Position numbers and translations under genes: made by a program. The notes beneath the pieces are model-generated. The model had not been told where the DNA came from, did not search any database, and saw only the letters and a list, made by a program, of their open reading frames with translations. A stretch of 64,000 nucleotides of DNA from contig OY741267.1 of the NCBI GenBank assembly GCA_963514095.1, forward strand, positions 8,152,048-8,216,047, in the 5' to 3' direction. Source of the DNA: Eutrigla gurnardus (Eukaryota; Chordata; Actinopteri; Perciformes; Triglidae). Below are positions 36,287 to 48,005 of this stretch, piece after piece. Within the stretch, counting starts at the first letter, position 1. Each line of letters starts with the position of its first letter.

Positions 36287-37890
36287 GCCTCAGGAAGGGG
36301 AAGCAGCCCTCCACCAATACTGTTTACGGTGGAGGTGGGGAGCTGCTGACTTCGACTGGGGATATCGTCGGGCGGTGGAAGGAATACTTCGAGGATCTCC
36401 TCAACCCCACTGACACGTCTCCCATTGGGGAAGCAGAGGCTGGAGACTCAGAGGTTCATCCACCCATTACACGGGCTGAAGTCACCGAGGTAGTTAAGAA
36501 GCTCCCCGGTGGCAAGGCACCGGGGGTGGATGAGATCCACCCTGAGTACCTCAAGTCTCTGGATGTTGTGGGGCTGTCTTGGTTGACACGTCTCTGCAAC
36601 ATCGCGTGGCAGTCGGGGACAGTGCCTCTGGACTGGCAGACCGGGGTGGTGGTCCCTCTATTCAAAAAGGGGGACCGGAGGGTGTGTTCCAACTATCGGG
36701 GGTTCACACTTCTCAGCCTCCCCGGGAAAGTCTATTCCAGGGTGCTGGAGAGGAGAATTAGGCCGATAGTCGAACCTCGGATTCAGGAGGAACAATGCGG
36801 TTTTCGTCCTGGCCGTGGAACACTGGACCAGCTCTATACCCTCCGCAGGGTGCTCGAGGGTTCATGGGAGTTTGCCCAACCAGTCCACATGTGTTTTGTG
36901 GACTTGGAGAAGGCATTCGACCGTGTCCCTCGTGGCATTCTGTGGGAGGTACTTCGGGAGTACGGGGTCGGGGGCCCTCTGCTAAGGGCTGTTCGGTCCC
37001 TGTATGACCGGAGTAGGAGCTTGGTTCGCATTGCCGGCAGTAAGTCAGACCTGTTCCAGGTGCATGTTGGACTCCGGCAGGGCTGCCCTTTGTCACCGGT
37101 CCTGTTCATTATTTTTATGGACAGGATTTCTAGGCGCAGCCGTGGGCCGGAGGGGATCTGGTTCGGGAGCCACTGGATTTCATCCCTGCTTTTTGCGGAC
37201 GATGTGGTCTTGTTGGCTCCTTCGAGCCAGGACCTCCAGCATGTCCTGGGGCGGTTTGCAGCCGAGTGTGAAGCAGCCGGGATGAGGATTAGCACCTCCA
37301 AATCTGAGGCCATGGTTCTCGACCGGAAAAAGGTGGCTTGCTCCCTCCAGGTCGGGGGGGAGTTCCTGCCTCAAGTGGAGGAGTTTAAGTATCTTGGGGT
37401 CTTGTTCACGAGTGAGGGAAGGATGGAACGCGAGATTGACAGGCGGATCGCTGCAGTAATGGGTCGCTGTATCGGTCCGTCGTGGTAAAGAGAGAGCTAA
37501 GCCGAAAGGCGAAGCTCTCGGTTTACCGGTCAATCTACGTTCCTACCCTCACCTATGGTCATGAACTTTGGGTCATGACCGAAAGAATAAGATCCCGGAT
37601 ACAAGCGGCCGAAATGAGCTTCCTCCGCAGGGTGGCGGGGCGCTCCCTTAGAGATAGGGTGAGGAGCTCCGTCACACGGGGGGAGCTCGGAGTAGAGCCG
37701 CTGCTCCTCCACATCGAGAGGAGCCAGTTGAGGTGGCTCGGGCATCTGTATTGGATGCCCCCTGGACGCCTCCCTCGGGAGGTGTTCCAGGCATGCCCCA
37801 CCGGGAGGAGACCCCGAGGAAGACCCAGGACACGCTGGAGTGACTATGTCACCCGGCTGGCCTGGGAACGCCTTGGAACGCCACTGGCTC
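36287..37890 (+). pseudogene. RTE-like LINE reverse transcriptase, 5'- and 3'-truncated
   Basis: Reads from RLRKGKQPSTNTVYGG through a complete reverse transcriptase: VVKKLPGGKAPGVDEI, VVVPLFKKGDRRVCSNYRGF, CGFRPGRGTLDQL, FVDLEKAFDRVPR, GLRQGCPLSPVLF, the catalytic FADD (37192-37203), and FKYLGVLFTSEGRMEREID. A frameshift near 37470 follows, then VKRELSRKAKLSVYRSIYVP, ELWVMTERIRSRIQAAEMSF and RPRGRPRTRWSDYV to about 37890. The endonuclease and the ATGG tail are missing. Clade RTE-like is inferred from the related tails elsewhere. Inserted with the hAT gene in the LTR element's gag. Confidence 0.8.
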
Positions 37891-37902
37891 ACCCACATAT
37901 GT

Positions 37903-38786
37903 AGCTACATTTTTAGGTAGGGAATTCCTGAAATCCTCAACAATGAGTAAATCACGGAGACCCTCAGAAGTCATTACATTCTGTGAATTTAGCCAACGAT
38001 TACACAGCATCTCTTTCTCTCGAACAAACTCAACAAGTCATCGATTCACTCTTCTGATAATTCCGAAACTTTTGCCTGTACGCTTCAGGTACAAGCCAAT
38101 AAATATGTAGCACAGCTTGCTTTACTTTATCATAGTCCGCCGCATCTTCTAAGGACAACGAGGAATATGCCTGCTGGGCCTTGCCTTGGAATATGCTTTG
38201 TAAAGTCATCGGCCACACTTCGCGAGGCCATTTAAGAACTGTAGCAACTCTTTCAAAATGTGCGAAAAACTTATCAACCTCCCTCTCATTAAAGGGCGGA
38301 ACAAGTTTAATATTACGTGTAACATCAAAACCGACATGTCCGACAGGGATACGAACACCAGACTGAAGAGCTTGGATCTCCAACTCTTTTAAGTGAATAG
38401 CCTGTTTCATCTCCAAGTCTTTTCATTCTCAGTTCATGCTCTCTGCGCTCTCTATCACGCACTGCTTGTCTTTCAGCCTCTAGCTGTGATTTCTCTCTTT
38501 CCCACGCGACCTCTTTTTCGCGAAGCTCTAAAGGCTTCCATTCTAAGGCAGTTTTAGTAGGTGTAAAGTCCGGTTTACCAGTAGATGGCCGAGCAGGAGT
38601 TTCAGGACTTTCTTTTACCAATACCCCCATGTCGCGTAGATCAGCCACTAGCTTTTCCAGGAGATCCGCTTTGACCGCTTTAACTTCAATTTTAAAGTGG
38701 CCAGCAACGAGCACAAGATCATCTCTAGAAATGGACGACAAGGCCTCCAAAGAAGGAGCCTGCACAAAAGCTTCAAGGTCAAACAT
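37903..38786 (-). pseudogene. gag, N-terminal and core part, of the Gmr1-like element
   Basis: Starts MFDLEAFVQAPSLEAL, then a charged region (LREKEVAWEREKSQ), a frameshift near 38410, then core motifs NIKLVPPFNEREVDKFF, FERVATVLKWP, and LVPEAYRQKFRNYQK. A further shift near 38040 leads to VEFVREKEMLCNRW and LPKNVAT, where the insert begins. Typical of the teleost gag family annotated as capsid-like. Confidence 0.65.
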
Positions 38787-38947
38787 AATGCGTTGCACAA
38801 CAACAACAACAAAAAAGTTAAAGAAATACTTAACGCGCAAGTGGCGAAAAAAAATATCACCGTAACGCTAATCGTACTTCCAACTATCTTACTTGAAAAA
38901 CGCCATATGGTAAAAAAAAAAAACACTCACAGCTAGGGTTCAGACGA

Positions 38948-38962
38948 CCGGACGAGCCCCCA
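38948..38962 (-). promoter_or_regulatory. tRNA-Pro primer-binding site
   Basis: The minus strand reads TGGGGGCTCGTCCGG, identical to the first 15 bases of the tRNA-Pro primer site used by many retroelements, 6 bp from the LTR end. Confidence 0.7.
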
Positions 38963-38968
38963 TTATTA

Positions 38969-39696
38969 TGTTACGTGTCCACAGAAAGAATAATGGTACA
39001 ACTTAACATAATAAGAGTCGAGACAGAGGGTGACGATTTAGGGATTTATTACCGTTTTCCAGAAACAAAACAAAAAAAAGATGAACAAGGTGGTGATTTA
39101 TGTAGTTGTAGGGCGTATGCTGTGTAAAACAAAACAGAAAATAAACCTAAGACTACCTAACTCAAAAGAAAAGCAGCCTGGCTCCCGACCCTGAACAGAA
39201 AACACAATGGAGTTAGGTGAGTCTTCCGGGAAACTATCTTCCCTACACTCCCTGAATCTAACATAAAACCGTGCCAAAAAGACCCGTCACCGATCACCAC
39301 CCGCTCAGCAATGACAAAAATTAACTAAGGAGGGTTGACAGTGGGCAGCCCGCAAGGACTACGCACTAAGAAGTTTAGCTAAAGTTTCAAAAGAAAGCTA
39401 GGTCCAAACAAAGGACAATGGCGGCGCGTGGCGCCAACGCAGTGCCATTGCGCCCAGCAACGACCATAACCGGCAGAGACAGCAGCCGCACTCGCAGAGA
39501 GACGGTACCGCGAGAGCCGTAAAAAAAGGACCCGCCAGCCCCGTAGACGGCCGTCTTTTATAGACCCCGCCCGCCGCGTAATTAGCCCCATCTCGGGCTG
39601 CCTGGGCTGGAGACAGACGCGGGTGACAGAAGATCGACGCATACAATATTCCCTCATAATACAGCGGTTAAGGACTCCAGCAGTATCTGCGTAACA
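38969..39696 (-). repeat. 5' LTR of the Gmr1-like element
   Basis: A 728-bp stretch bounded by TGTTACG and CGTAACA (inverted 7-bp ends, TG..CA), immediately outside the primer-binding site with a 6-bp gap. Part of it is GC-rich (39410-39610). The partner LTR is not in the window, so the limits rest on the ends and the primer site alone. Confidence 0.65.
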
Positions 39697-40374
39697 CTCT
39701 CACAAAGTTGTTCAAGGTTCAAAAATTCACTATCTATTCACTCTCAATTCACTATCTCTCAAAACGTCTCTCTCTCTCCAAACTCCAATAACTCCACGCT
39801 GAGTTCTGTTCGCTGCTCGTATTTATACACTCAGGTATCACGTGATGTCACCAGTCATCAAAGACATCAAAGCACATTGTACATTCCAAAATGAAAAAAA
39901 AGAAAAGAACTTTCAGGTTGCCATAGTAACCACTGCTTTTGAAAATGTTTACATTGGTTTTTCATTGACTTCAGCACCACAAAAGTTCGCCATACATTAA
40001 CTTCCAAACGTGATTAAACGTTTAAAACGTTCACAAGACTGTGGACTTTATTGGGTCAAACATTCATGACGATGGTCCGTACGGTTTTCCCGATATCGCA
40101 GTTTGAGTTTGGTGAAGTTTCAGATGTTATAATGGGTGTGAATGGCACGGACCCACCCAGCCCTCCTGTGTGAATAGGTCACTTGATGGCTCGGGACCCA
40201 CTCACACTTTGTTGGGGGACCAAAGTGCGAACGACTCAAGTTTCTCTTGAGGGCTGGGTGGGTCTAGGAGTCACATGACTCTCACAATCAGAGGTTGAAT
40301 ATCTGAACTCCCCACTAGTCAGTGAGAGCAGAAGAAGCTTCTTGGATGAGAGGAGGAACGTCATATAAACTATA
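39697..40374. other. Gene-free spacer upstream of copy B
   Basis: No gene recognised. Short TC-rich stretch near 39765; repeated GGGACCC / GGCTGGGTGGGTC words near 40140-40270 form a loose inverted arrangement. Confidence 0.4.
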
Positions 40375-40395
40375 CATCCATCCATCTCTATACAC

Positions 40396-40495
40396 ATATA
40401 CAGCTCTGGAAAAAATGAAGAGACCACTGCAAAATGATCTCGTTCTCTGGTTTTGCTATTTGTAGGTATGTGTGCAAATAAAAACATTGTTGCTT
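40396..40495. mobile_element. DNA-transposon (MITE) terminus
   Basis: ACAGCTCTGGAAAAAATGAA followed by GAGACCACTGCAAAATGATC, then CTCTGGTTTTGCTATTTGTA, the end of a very common fish DNA element. The element is cut off by the retroelement remnant that starts about 40506. Confidence 0.5.
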
Positions 40496-40505
40496 TATTC
40501 TATAA

Positions 40506-41483
40506 ATGGCCACTGACGATGACACAGCAGCATGGCGTGTTATCAAACAAAGGATAAAACCTGTGATTTACACCACTATTGATGGCAGAACTATCATAGA
40601 AGATGAACTGTTAAGCTTCCTTGCTGTCAAACTGATCCAAAGTGATTTACAGCCATCAGGATAATGTCATCCTGGGGCACAGTCTTCAGAGTGGATTGAA
40701 AGCTCCAAGCAGGTCCTGGCACGAGGCAGCGTTGTGTAGCTCACAAAGGACGGCAGAAAGATGCCAACAATGTTAAGAGTTGTCTGAAAATACTGAATGA
40801 GGTTGGTGAGAATGCTCCTCGCTTTATGTCCTATCACTTGGATGATTTACCACCAGTGACTTTCAAAAGCCTTGATGTCTCTCGCCTGGTTAGTAAGATT
40901 GAAGGTTTAAGTGCAGAGATAGCCTCCATGAAAAATGCTGAGTGAGCAGTCGACTGCATGAGAACCTTCGTGGAATAACCACCAACATTAACCAACGCCT
41001 GAGTGTGATTGAGCAACCCAGTGCCAGCAAGGGGAATGCAGCCACAACCATGGCCAGTGAGGGGGCCCAGCACCATGGTCCAAGTCACAGGGAGCCTGCA
41101 CCTAGGCCCTCGGCGTTGTCCGTCACTGAGGACACAGCTGGCAGGGGGAGTGATGTGACGATGTCCCCTGCATGGAGTCATGCACTAAAGCATGGCAAGC
41201 GCAAGGTCCTGGAAAAGGGTCTACTGCTGCAGTACAGAACAAGACTAGTATGAATCCTCCCAGAGAGAAGAAGACCTACGGCACAGTTGGAACCGGAGCA
41301 GTGGGGAACACACATGCAGTGACAACTAAGCTGGTGAGTGTGTTCGCGACAAAGTTTGCTCCTGACCTAGACTCAGAGACTCTGGCTAGATATCTAAAAG
41401 AACAACTCCCCAGAGATGTGACTTGTCATAAGATTAACACTGAGTATACACGGTACAGGGGCCTCATTTATAAAACTGCATAG
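40506..41483 (+). pseudogene. Retroelement ORF1-like remnant (copy B)
   Basis: The first part (DDTAAWRVIKQRIKPV, LDVSRLVSKIEGLSAEI) lies before the start of the window's copy A; the rest equals 1-580. It has several stops and frame changes, so it is non-functional. Exact retroelement family not determined. Confidence 0.4.
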
Positions 41484-41629
41484 GATCCTTACTAAAAGTG
41501 TACGTAAGCCCTTTATAAATCACAGATCACCTACAAGTGTGCGTACCTGAATCCCGCCCTGTACACGCCCACTTTTTACCATATTAATGAGCCGGCATGC
41601 AATGTGTGGTGAATCACGGCGACAGGTCA

Positions 41630-42009
41630 GAAAAAAAGCAAAGAAACGTAACTTTTCAGAAACGGAGAAAGAGACACTTGTTGGGGAGGTGGAGGCCCGG
41701 ACAATAATTTAATTTAGTGGTCACAGCAGCGGGATCACAAATAAAAATGCGCAGTGCGAGTGGCAACACATTGCTGCTGCAGTCCACGGCGTCAGTGGGA
41801 CGGAGTGGACGGTGGCGGAACTTAAGAAAAAGTGGTCTGATCTGAAGGTAAATGACAACTTTCTGCTCCTTTACCAACATGTATTCAATGTATTGATTGA
41901 GTATTTGAGGAAGTTGGATTTTGATGTGACTTTGACGGGGATTGAGTCTGAAAAGGAGGGAGACACAGACGCGACTGAGACCAGAGGGATAAGGGTGAAC
42001 AGATTTTAA
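41630..42009 (+). pseudogene. Harbinger-type Myb/SANT-like protein remnant (copy B)
   Basis: Duplicate of 730-1111 with the same in-frame TAA, so it was dead before the segmental duplication. Lacks 8 bp found upstream in copy A. Confidence 0.6.
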
Positions 42010-42077
42010 ACTTTTATTGTATGTAAAACAAAACGTTAAATCTTGTCTGTCCTTCCAGAGTCTGCAGCGTTGGGCGT

Positions 42078-42137
42078 AGAGGAGGGTGAAGGTGAGGAGG
42101 GTGACGGTGAGGAGGGTGACGGTGAGGAGGGTGATGT
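42078..42137. repeat. 15-bp tandem repeat, about 4 units (copy B)
   Basis: Counterpart of 1176-1225, expanded by one unit. Confidence 0.7.
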
Positions 42138-42334
42138 GAGGCCCCCTTGCGGACCCCCCTTACGTCCACCGCAAGGGCCTGACGTGCACCTCCCAAAAAT
42201 CCTAGACGCGCGTCGAGGCGACGCAGCACCAACGCAGCGGCATTGGCTGTGATTGGTCCGCTAACTACATCCACTGGAGACCGCTTTTCCAGTTTCCACT
42301 CATAAACACCGCCATTTAAACTTTTAATACTTTT

Positions 42335-42560
42335 ATTGTTTGCACCTTGTTTTATTGTTTGCACCTTGTTTTATTGTTTGCACCTTGTTTTATTGTTTGC
42401 ATCTTGTTTTATTGTTTGCACCTTGTTTTATTGTTTGCACCTTGTTTTATTGTTTGCACCTTGTTTTATTGTTTGCACCTTGTTTTATTGTTTGCATCTT
42501 GTTTTATTGTTTGCACCTTGTTTTATTGTTTGCACCTTGTTTTATTGTTTGCACCTTGTC
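42335..42560. repeat. 19-bp minisatellite (copy B)
   Basis: About twelve units of the same 19-bp repeat, two or more beyond copy A. Confidence 0.9.
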
Positions 42561-43338
42561 GCTTTTGCACAAAGAAATAAAACAAGTTCTGAAAAATTGT
42601 GGATGTTTAAAGCCGGAAGGTAAAAGATAGGCTATAACGAGGCTAACGACGATACACGTCACTAGAGTCTCAGTCAGTCAGTCAGTCTTTACAAAAGAAC
42701 ATAGCGCCCTCTACCGGTGTGGCATTGAATTGCATTTCGACACGTAAACCCCACGCAGAACCATCACGGTCTCCAAGCAACTGCGTGGCCATTGCGTGAT
42801 CACTACGCGGAAGCATAACCGAGGCTTGAGCGTGCACGAGCGTGGCACTCATTATAGCGCATTTCCTCTGCGCTCTGGTGGTTTAAAAACGAGGATAAAG
42901 GGTAACAATTATATGATGGCTTAATGGCTGTATTTATATGTTGATGATATACAGTATGCACCATAAATAAGATGACTATGTAGTTATTCCCGCTGTGTTC
43001 TGCAGTGATCTAATGCAGGGTATTTATTGTATCCTGTATTACATGCAGTCGGGCCGTCTCCTCCTGACAGCGCTGATTCAATATATCGAAATTATTTTTG
43101 ATTTAAGATACGAGTTGGATTTTAAAAGAAGGTGTTTATGAAAAAAAATATCACTCAGTAAAAGCGTCAAAAATCATCATGATAACGTGGATCTAACGTA
43201 TGATATGGAGTGAAATTAGTCATAAAAATGATATAGTTCTTCTCACATTTATTATACAATCTGACTTCCGTTCACCACAGCTCCATCTGTGTCACTGATT
43301 CCCCTCCAGCAGATGAATAATCTTGCTTTTATAGGGTC

Positions 43339-43690
43339 TTATATAAGGGAAAGTGGGTACACATCCATATTTGTCATGAATCCTTGTCTCGCGTCACATG
43401 TTTGGATGAAAGGTTTTTTGTAGTCTGGGAGTGCTAATACTGATGTGCTCACTAAAACCTGTCTTAGTTGTTTAAAGGCCTGTTCTGCCTCTTGTGTCCA
43501 AATAATGTTATCTCTGGCTGCCATAGTCTGATTTAACTCTGAGTCCGTCTGACTTTGATTTAGTTAAGCCTCCAGCATCTTCCTCCTGCACAACCGGTTT
43601 GCATGCTCCGGTATCACACAGGGATTTGATCTTGTGATTGTTCTCTTTTAATGTAACAAACTGTTTCTCTTCTAGGCCTAACAAATTCAC
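43339..43690 (-). pseudogene. Retroviral-type pol fragment (copy B)
   Basis: Duplicate of 2388-2740 with the same internal deletion and a few substitutions. Inactive. Confidence 0.6.
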
Positions 43691-45239
43691 CCAAGGAGGA
43701 GATCAGAGACGGAGGAGTAAAGTCGACGTCTGACTTTAATCTTGTAAGAGGAGCAGTTACAATGCAACAACGTATGAGGATGCTAGAGGAAGCGCTCAAA
43801 TCAGTGTTGTGACTTGTGACGACCCTCCCTGTTCTCTCTCCCTCTTCTGACATCAGCAGGGTCGTTAGCAGGATTGGCACCACCTGGGCTGTGAGAGTCT
43901 GGGTGCTTGTAACACTCTCCTGGAGCTCAGTAGCGGGCTGACTCTCCTCCCAGTGACACCTTGTTCGCCTTTTGTTTGGCATTTGGGTTTCTGTACCCCT
44001 TTATACAACATTACACACACACTTCTCCACTCATGCATTCACCTTTACCACTGATCCCACTGACTACACACGCCATGATTAGTTTAGGTTACTTTTCCTT
44101 TAATAAATACTCAGTTAATTGTATCCTGTGTGCATCTCCTTCCTTTGTCATGGCCGTGCGGCCCGGTTTGTGACAGACTTGAGTCTTTTAAAGGTCCAGG
44201 AGATAACGTGTCATTAACATTAATCTTCATGTAGAACAAGACATCATGTGCACAAGGCCCCTGATAACAATTAGTACACTTTAAAATATGGCTTTAGGGC
44301 TTTTAGGTAAAACTAACAAGACCCTTAAGGCCATGACCTAAACAAAGAAGACTAAAATCATGAGGTTAGACAGAATTCTTATAACAATTCTGTTATAGTA
44401 ATCAAGTATTCTGCTGAGTGTTCATTTAGTTTCATCCATGACAGTATTTAAAAACGATAAAGTTTATTCCTCCAGTCTATTTTCAGGCCTGTTAACATGT
44501 TATAAATGCACTGAAACCAGCATCACTCTGTGTCCTAGTAGCCTGTTAGCATCACTGACGTTACTGTATCTGTAAACACCACAATACTGTTTTAGGCTTT
44601 TAGTCTCTGTGAGGTCACAAGGCCCTGTGAGGTCACAAGGCCCTGTGAGGTCACAAGTCCCTGCAGTCTCATGGCCTTTTATGGCGACTGGCAGGACGTT
44701 TACCTGCTCATTAAGATCAACTGGCACACGTCTTCAACTTACAAGGAAAGTGGGATTCATCGTTTTAAGAACACAGTTGTCACGGAGACCAAATTTAAGA
44801 AAAAACCTAGGATGATATCGTGAATGAGACCCAATAATCATCTTATCTTGTAGACCGACTGGACAATCAAAGCATTTATTGGCAGAAATGGAATATAATA
44901 AGAATAAGTATGTTTTCTTTTGTGTATAAACTCTTTAAAATAAACAATCACATGATGAGGGTCCAGAGTCGAGGCTCTAAGGATGGAGGGTTTTGGAAGC
45001 ACAGAAGACCTTGAGGCATTGTGATGAAAACATTTGACTTGACTTAAAAATGAAACAGAAACAAAAGACAAACAGTGAAATAAAAATAGTACATTTTATA
45101 TATATTTATATTAAGACGTGGGCCTGAAATAAAAATGATGAAACACTAAACACAAGCAATAAAGCCAACGACATGAGAAGGCACTAACAGTAGAAAGAGG
45201 GAGAGTAGCAGTAGAGTTTGAAACAGTGTGGTGTTGCCG

Positions 45240-45256
45240 ACACTAGAGGGCAGCAG
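45240..45256 (+). promoter_or_regulatory. Candidate CTCF-like motif upstream of V (copy B)
   Basis: Same motif and same spacing to V as in copy A. Motif resemblance only. Confidence 0.3.
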
Positions 45257-45609
45257 CGTCAAGGTTTCATTCATCACAGCAGCAACACAGAACAGAGAAA
45301 AGTACTGAAATATAAACTATGAGGTGATAACTACATGTTTAAAGTGGGAACATACCAGAACAACATAAAGATAATTTATAATATCATATATATTTTATTC
45401 ATATTATCTTTTTCACAGACAAACGATGTTGTCCAGCTAATATTTTCATCACATGAGAAAACACTTCTAGCATTGTTTCAGTTACAAATGACATATTTGT
45501 TGATATAGTTTGGTTTTGTCTCCAACCTTGGCCTGAATACAACCTGTTTCATAGACGACGAGTGTTTAGAGGCAGAAGCACAGCTGTGTGGCTTCACCAT
45601 GTCATCAAC

Positions 45610-45915
45610 AGCCTGCTTCACTAGAACTGTGGATGGTGGATGGTACCAATGATGTTCTGGGTGGTTTTAATCCCCCGCTGTAGAGCGCTCCTGCCCTGGG
45701 CCGTGCACATCCCACAGCGGTTTGTAATGTTCCCATCAGGAGGATTTCTTGTGGCCCACAGGCCAGCAGCTTTACTCACAATCACTCTCATCAGGGTCTT
45801 TCTCACATGTGCTGTGGATACTCAAAGTGGCCGGTCCTCTGGAGGTGGGGCAGACCTGACAGCTGACTGTGCTGCTGCTTTTGTAGCCTCGGACATTCTG
45901 GACGGTCTGCCACAT
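45610..45915 (-). pseudogene. Non-LTR retrotransposon C-terminal remnant (copy B)
   Basis: Duplicate of 4640-4945, nearly unchanged. Confidence 0.4.
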
Positions 45916-46452
45916 ATCTTTAGTGTTTCTCTCTCTTAATGCCTCCGCTTTGCCTCCGAGGTGCCAGCGTTCGGTCTTGCTCTGGCGATGCGGTGTGCTT
46001 CATTGTCAGCTGACCGGAGGAGGCTTCTGTTTGCAACAACAGATACTGTATCTGAAGAAGAAGATTCAACACAGACAGAATTCTGTGAGATGGAAGGTCT
46101 CAGTTTGATGAATCACACAATGAAAAAAGAAGCTATTCTACTATGAATATGATAGATATAAAACTAAAGCTTCCAGCTGTTAATTCATCATTATATGATC
46201 TTTTACAGTGGTGTCACAGTGTGGATGTTGGACTCCATGCTGTTGTTGTTTCCACACAAAAAACTGCTGCTTTGAAACCTACAAAAATGGAGACGGGCTT
46301 ATCTGTCTGCCGCAGGGGCTGATGGGAGGTGTGAGGACCTGTTGGAAACCATGTGGCCCTCATCTGATCTCACAGCTGCTCTTTGTTTGGCCTCAGCTGC
46401 ATCAGAGCGTCACTTCTCCCCAGGTTCACCAGAGGAAACATCACTGAACAAA

Positions 46453-46895
46453 ATGCTGTTCCTCTCGGCTGCTGCTCTGTGCTGTCTGTGTTCAGGTGAG
46501 TGTTTCCAGCCAATCAGGAGCCAACAAAGTCCACCTTTAACAAACAATGTCACACTCACCTTCATCCACCTGTCTGTTTCTCTAAAGCGCTGGTTGCCAT
46601 GGCAGCAGAGCTGATTCAGGATGATTTAACATTGACCAGGAGAGTTGGTGGGAGCGTGTCCTTCAGCTGCCGAACTAACCAGTGTAGCGGTGATTACATA
46701 CTCTGGTTCCAGAAGAGAGACACAGAAACATTCAGACTGATTCTGGATATTGACAGTGATGGTCAAGTTGATAAACCTTACAATCATCCTCAGGAAGGTG
46801 ATTTCTCAGCTGTGTGGACACAGAACAACTGTGAGTTGAAGATCCAGAATGTTACACTCAGTCATTCAGCCTCCTACTACTGCTTGTGTTGGCCC
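46453..46895 (+). CDS. TRGV: T-cell receptor gamma-type variable (V) segment, copy B
   Basis: Same structure as the copy A V: leader exon 46453-46495 (MLFLSAAALCCLCSG, GTGAGT donor), V exon 46588-46895 after a CTAAAG acceptor, canonical Cys, Trp and Cys all present, and a 23-type signal abutting the coding end. It differs from copy A mainly in CDR1 (NQCSGDY against DQCSNGF) and CDR2 (LILDIDSDGQVDK against GILDIRESDGHVFK), with a 3-nt deletion in CDR2 and 4 nt fewer at the 3' end. I see no silent difference between the two V exons, while the flanks are nearly identical. The germline frame reads through the recombination signal, as expected for an unrearranged V. Extra cysteines are kept as in copy A. 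Confidence 0.87.
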
Positions 46896-46933
46896 CACAG
46901 TGAGAAATGTTCCCTGCAGTCTGAACAAAAACC
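46896..46933 (+). promoter_or_regulatory. V recombination signal sequence, 23-type (copy B)
   Basis: Heptamer CACAGTG at 46896-46902, a 22-bp spacer, and nonamer ACAAAAACC at 46925-46933. Identical to copy A. Confidence 0.92.
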
Positions 46934-47211
46934 AACAGATGAAAAGATGTTACACCGTGTATGTGACAGGAAGAGAGCCGTGAACCACAGCCCAGGTTCA
47001 CATATTTCACCAGGATATGAGCCACAGTCACAAACACACTGAAATGAGGGCTTATCATTTATTTCAATTCATATTCATTCATATTTTATAAGATATTCCA
47101 GCAGGTTTGTTGTTGTTCCACACAGTGAGGGCATTAAAGTGGCACCGAGGCACCATGATGAACCCAAATTAGTAGAACACAATAAACATAATCCAGATGA
47201 AGGGCTGCAGG

Positions 47212-47600
47212 GTGGTGGAGATGGTGTCACCACAGCCAGAGGGTCCCGGGTTCAATTCCCAGTTTGGGTTCAGGCTCCTTCTGTGTGGATTTACATGTTC
47301 TGTTACCTGTCTGTCTCTACATGTCAGCCCTGTGATAGACTGGTTACCTGTCTGTCTCTACATGTCTCCCTGTGATAGACTGGTTACCTGTCTGTCTCTA
47401 CATGTCAGCCCTGTGATAGACCGGTTACCTGTCTGTCTCTACATGTCGGCCCTGTGATAGACTGGTTACCTGTCTGTCTCTACATGTCGGCCCTGTGATA
47501 GACTGGTTACCTGTCTGTCTCTACATGTCAGCCCTGTGATAGACTGGTTACCTGTCTGTCTCTACATGTCTCCCTGTGATAGACTGGTTACCAGTAATAA
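47212..47600 (+). mobile_element. tRNA-derived SINE with an internal 41-bp minisatellite (copy B)
   Basis: Same element as 6240-6640. The array is of similar length but the variant units (CAGCCC, CGGCCC and the short CTCCC form) come in a different order, so units have been shuffled or converted since duplication. Confidence 0.75.
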
Positions 47601-47869
47601 ATACAGGCATACAATACATGTGGTTTGTACAAAATAGATCAAAATAGTAAAATATAAACATGAAGAATTCTAACAACTATGTTATAGATTGTAAACACAA
47701 GAAGAATATGAATCAGGGAGGACGTTGAGCAACAAATGTCATGAGTCTGCAGGTTTTTGATCATTAACCAACGTATTGGTCACATTCTAATGTTGAGATT
47801 AAAGTCTGAGGATCATCAAAGTTGTTCTGATTCATCCTGAGGGGAACATGAATTATGAACCACAGTTCA

Positions 47870-48005
47870 TCATCCATCCATCCATTTTCTTCCACTTAAC
47901 CGGGACAGGGTCGTGGAGGAAGAAGGCTTAGGAGGGCCTTCCAGATGCTCTTCTCCCCAACAACACTTTCCAGCTCTTCTTGGGGACCCAATGTGTTCCC
48001 AGGCT
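47870..48005 (-). mobile_element. 3' end of RTE-like LINE (copy B)
   Basis: Duplicate of 6907-7045. Confidence 0.55.

Larger units (their letters stand above)
33400..39696 (-). mobile_element. Gmr1-like LTR retrotransposon (gag-PR-IN), truncated and interrupted
   Basis: Read on the minus strand: 5' LTR (39696-38969), primer site (38962-38948), gag start at 38786, gag core to about 37903, a foreign insert (37900-34896), then gag end, zinc knuckle, protease (34891-34140), linker, and integrase from about 33800 to 33405, where the element ends. Integrase follows protease directly with no reverse transcriptase between, the order known for the Gmr1-like group of Ty3/gypsy elements. RT, RNase H and the 3' LTR would lie beyond the truncation and are absent. 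Frameshifts in gag and after the protease. Inactive. Confidence 0.72.

Noticed and set aside
36526..37904. Host gene with reverse-transcriptase-like product.
   Set aside because: Complete set of LINE RT motifs with frameshift and truncation; a transposon remnant.
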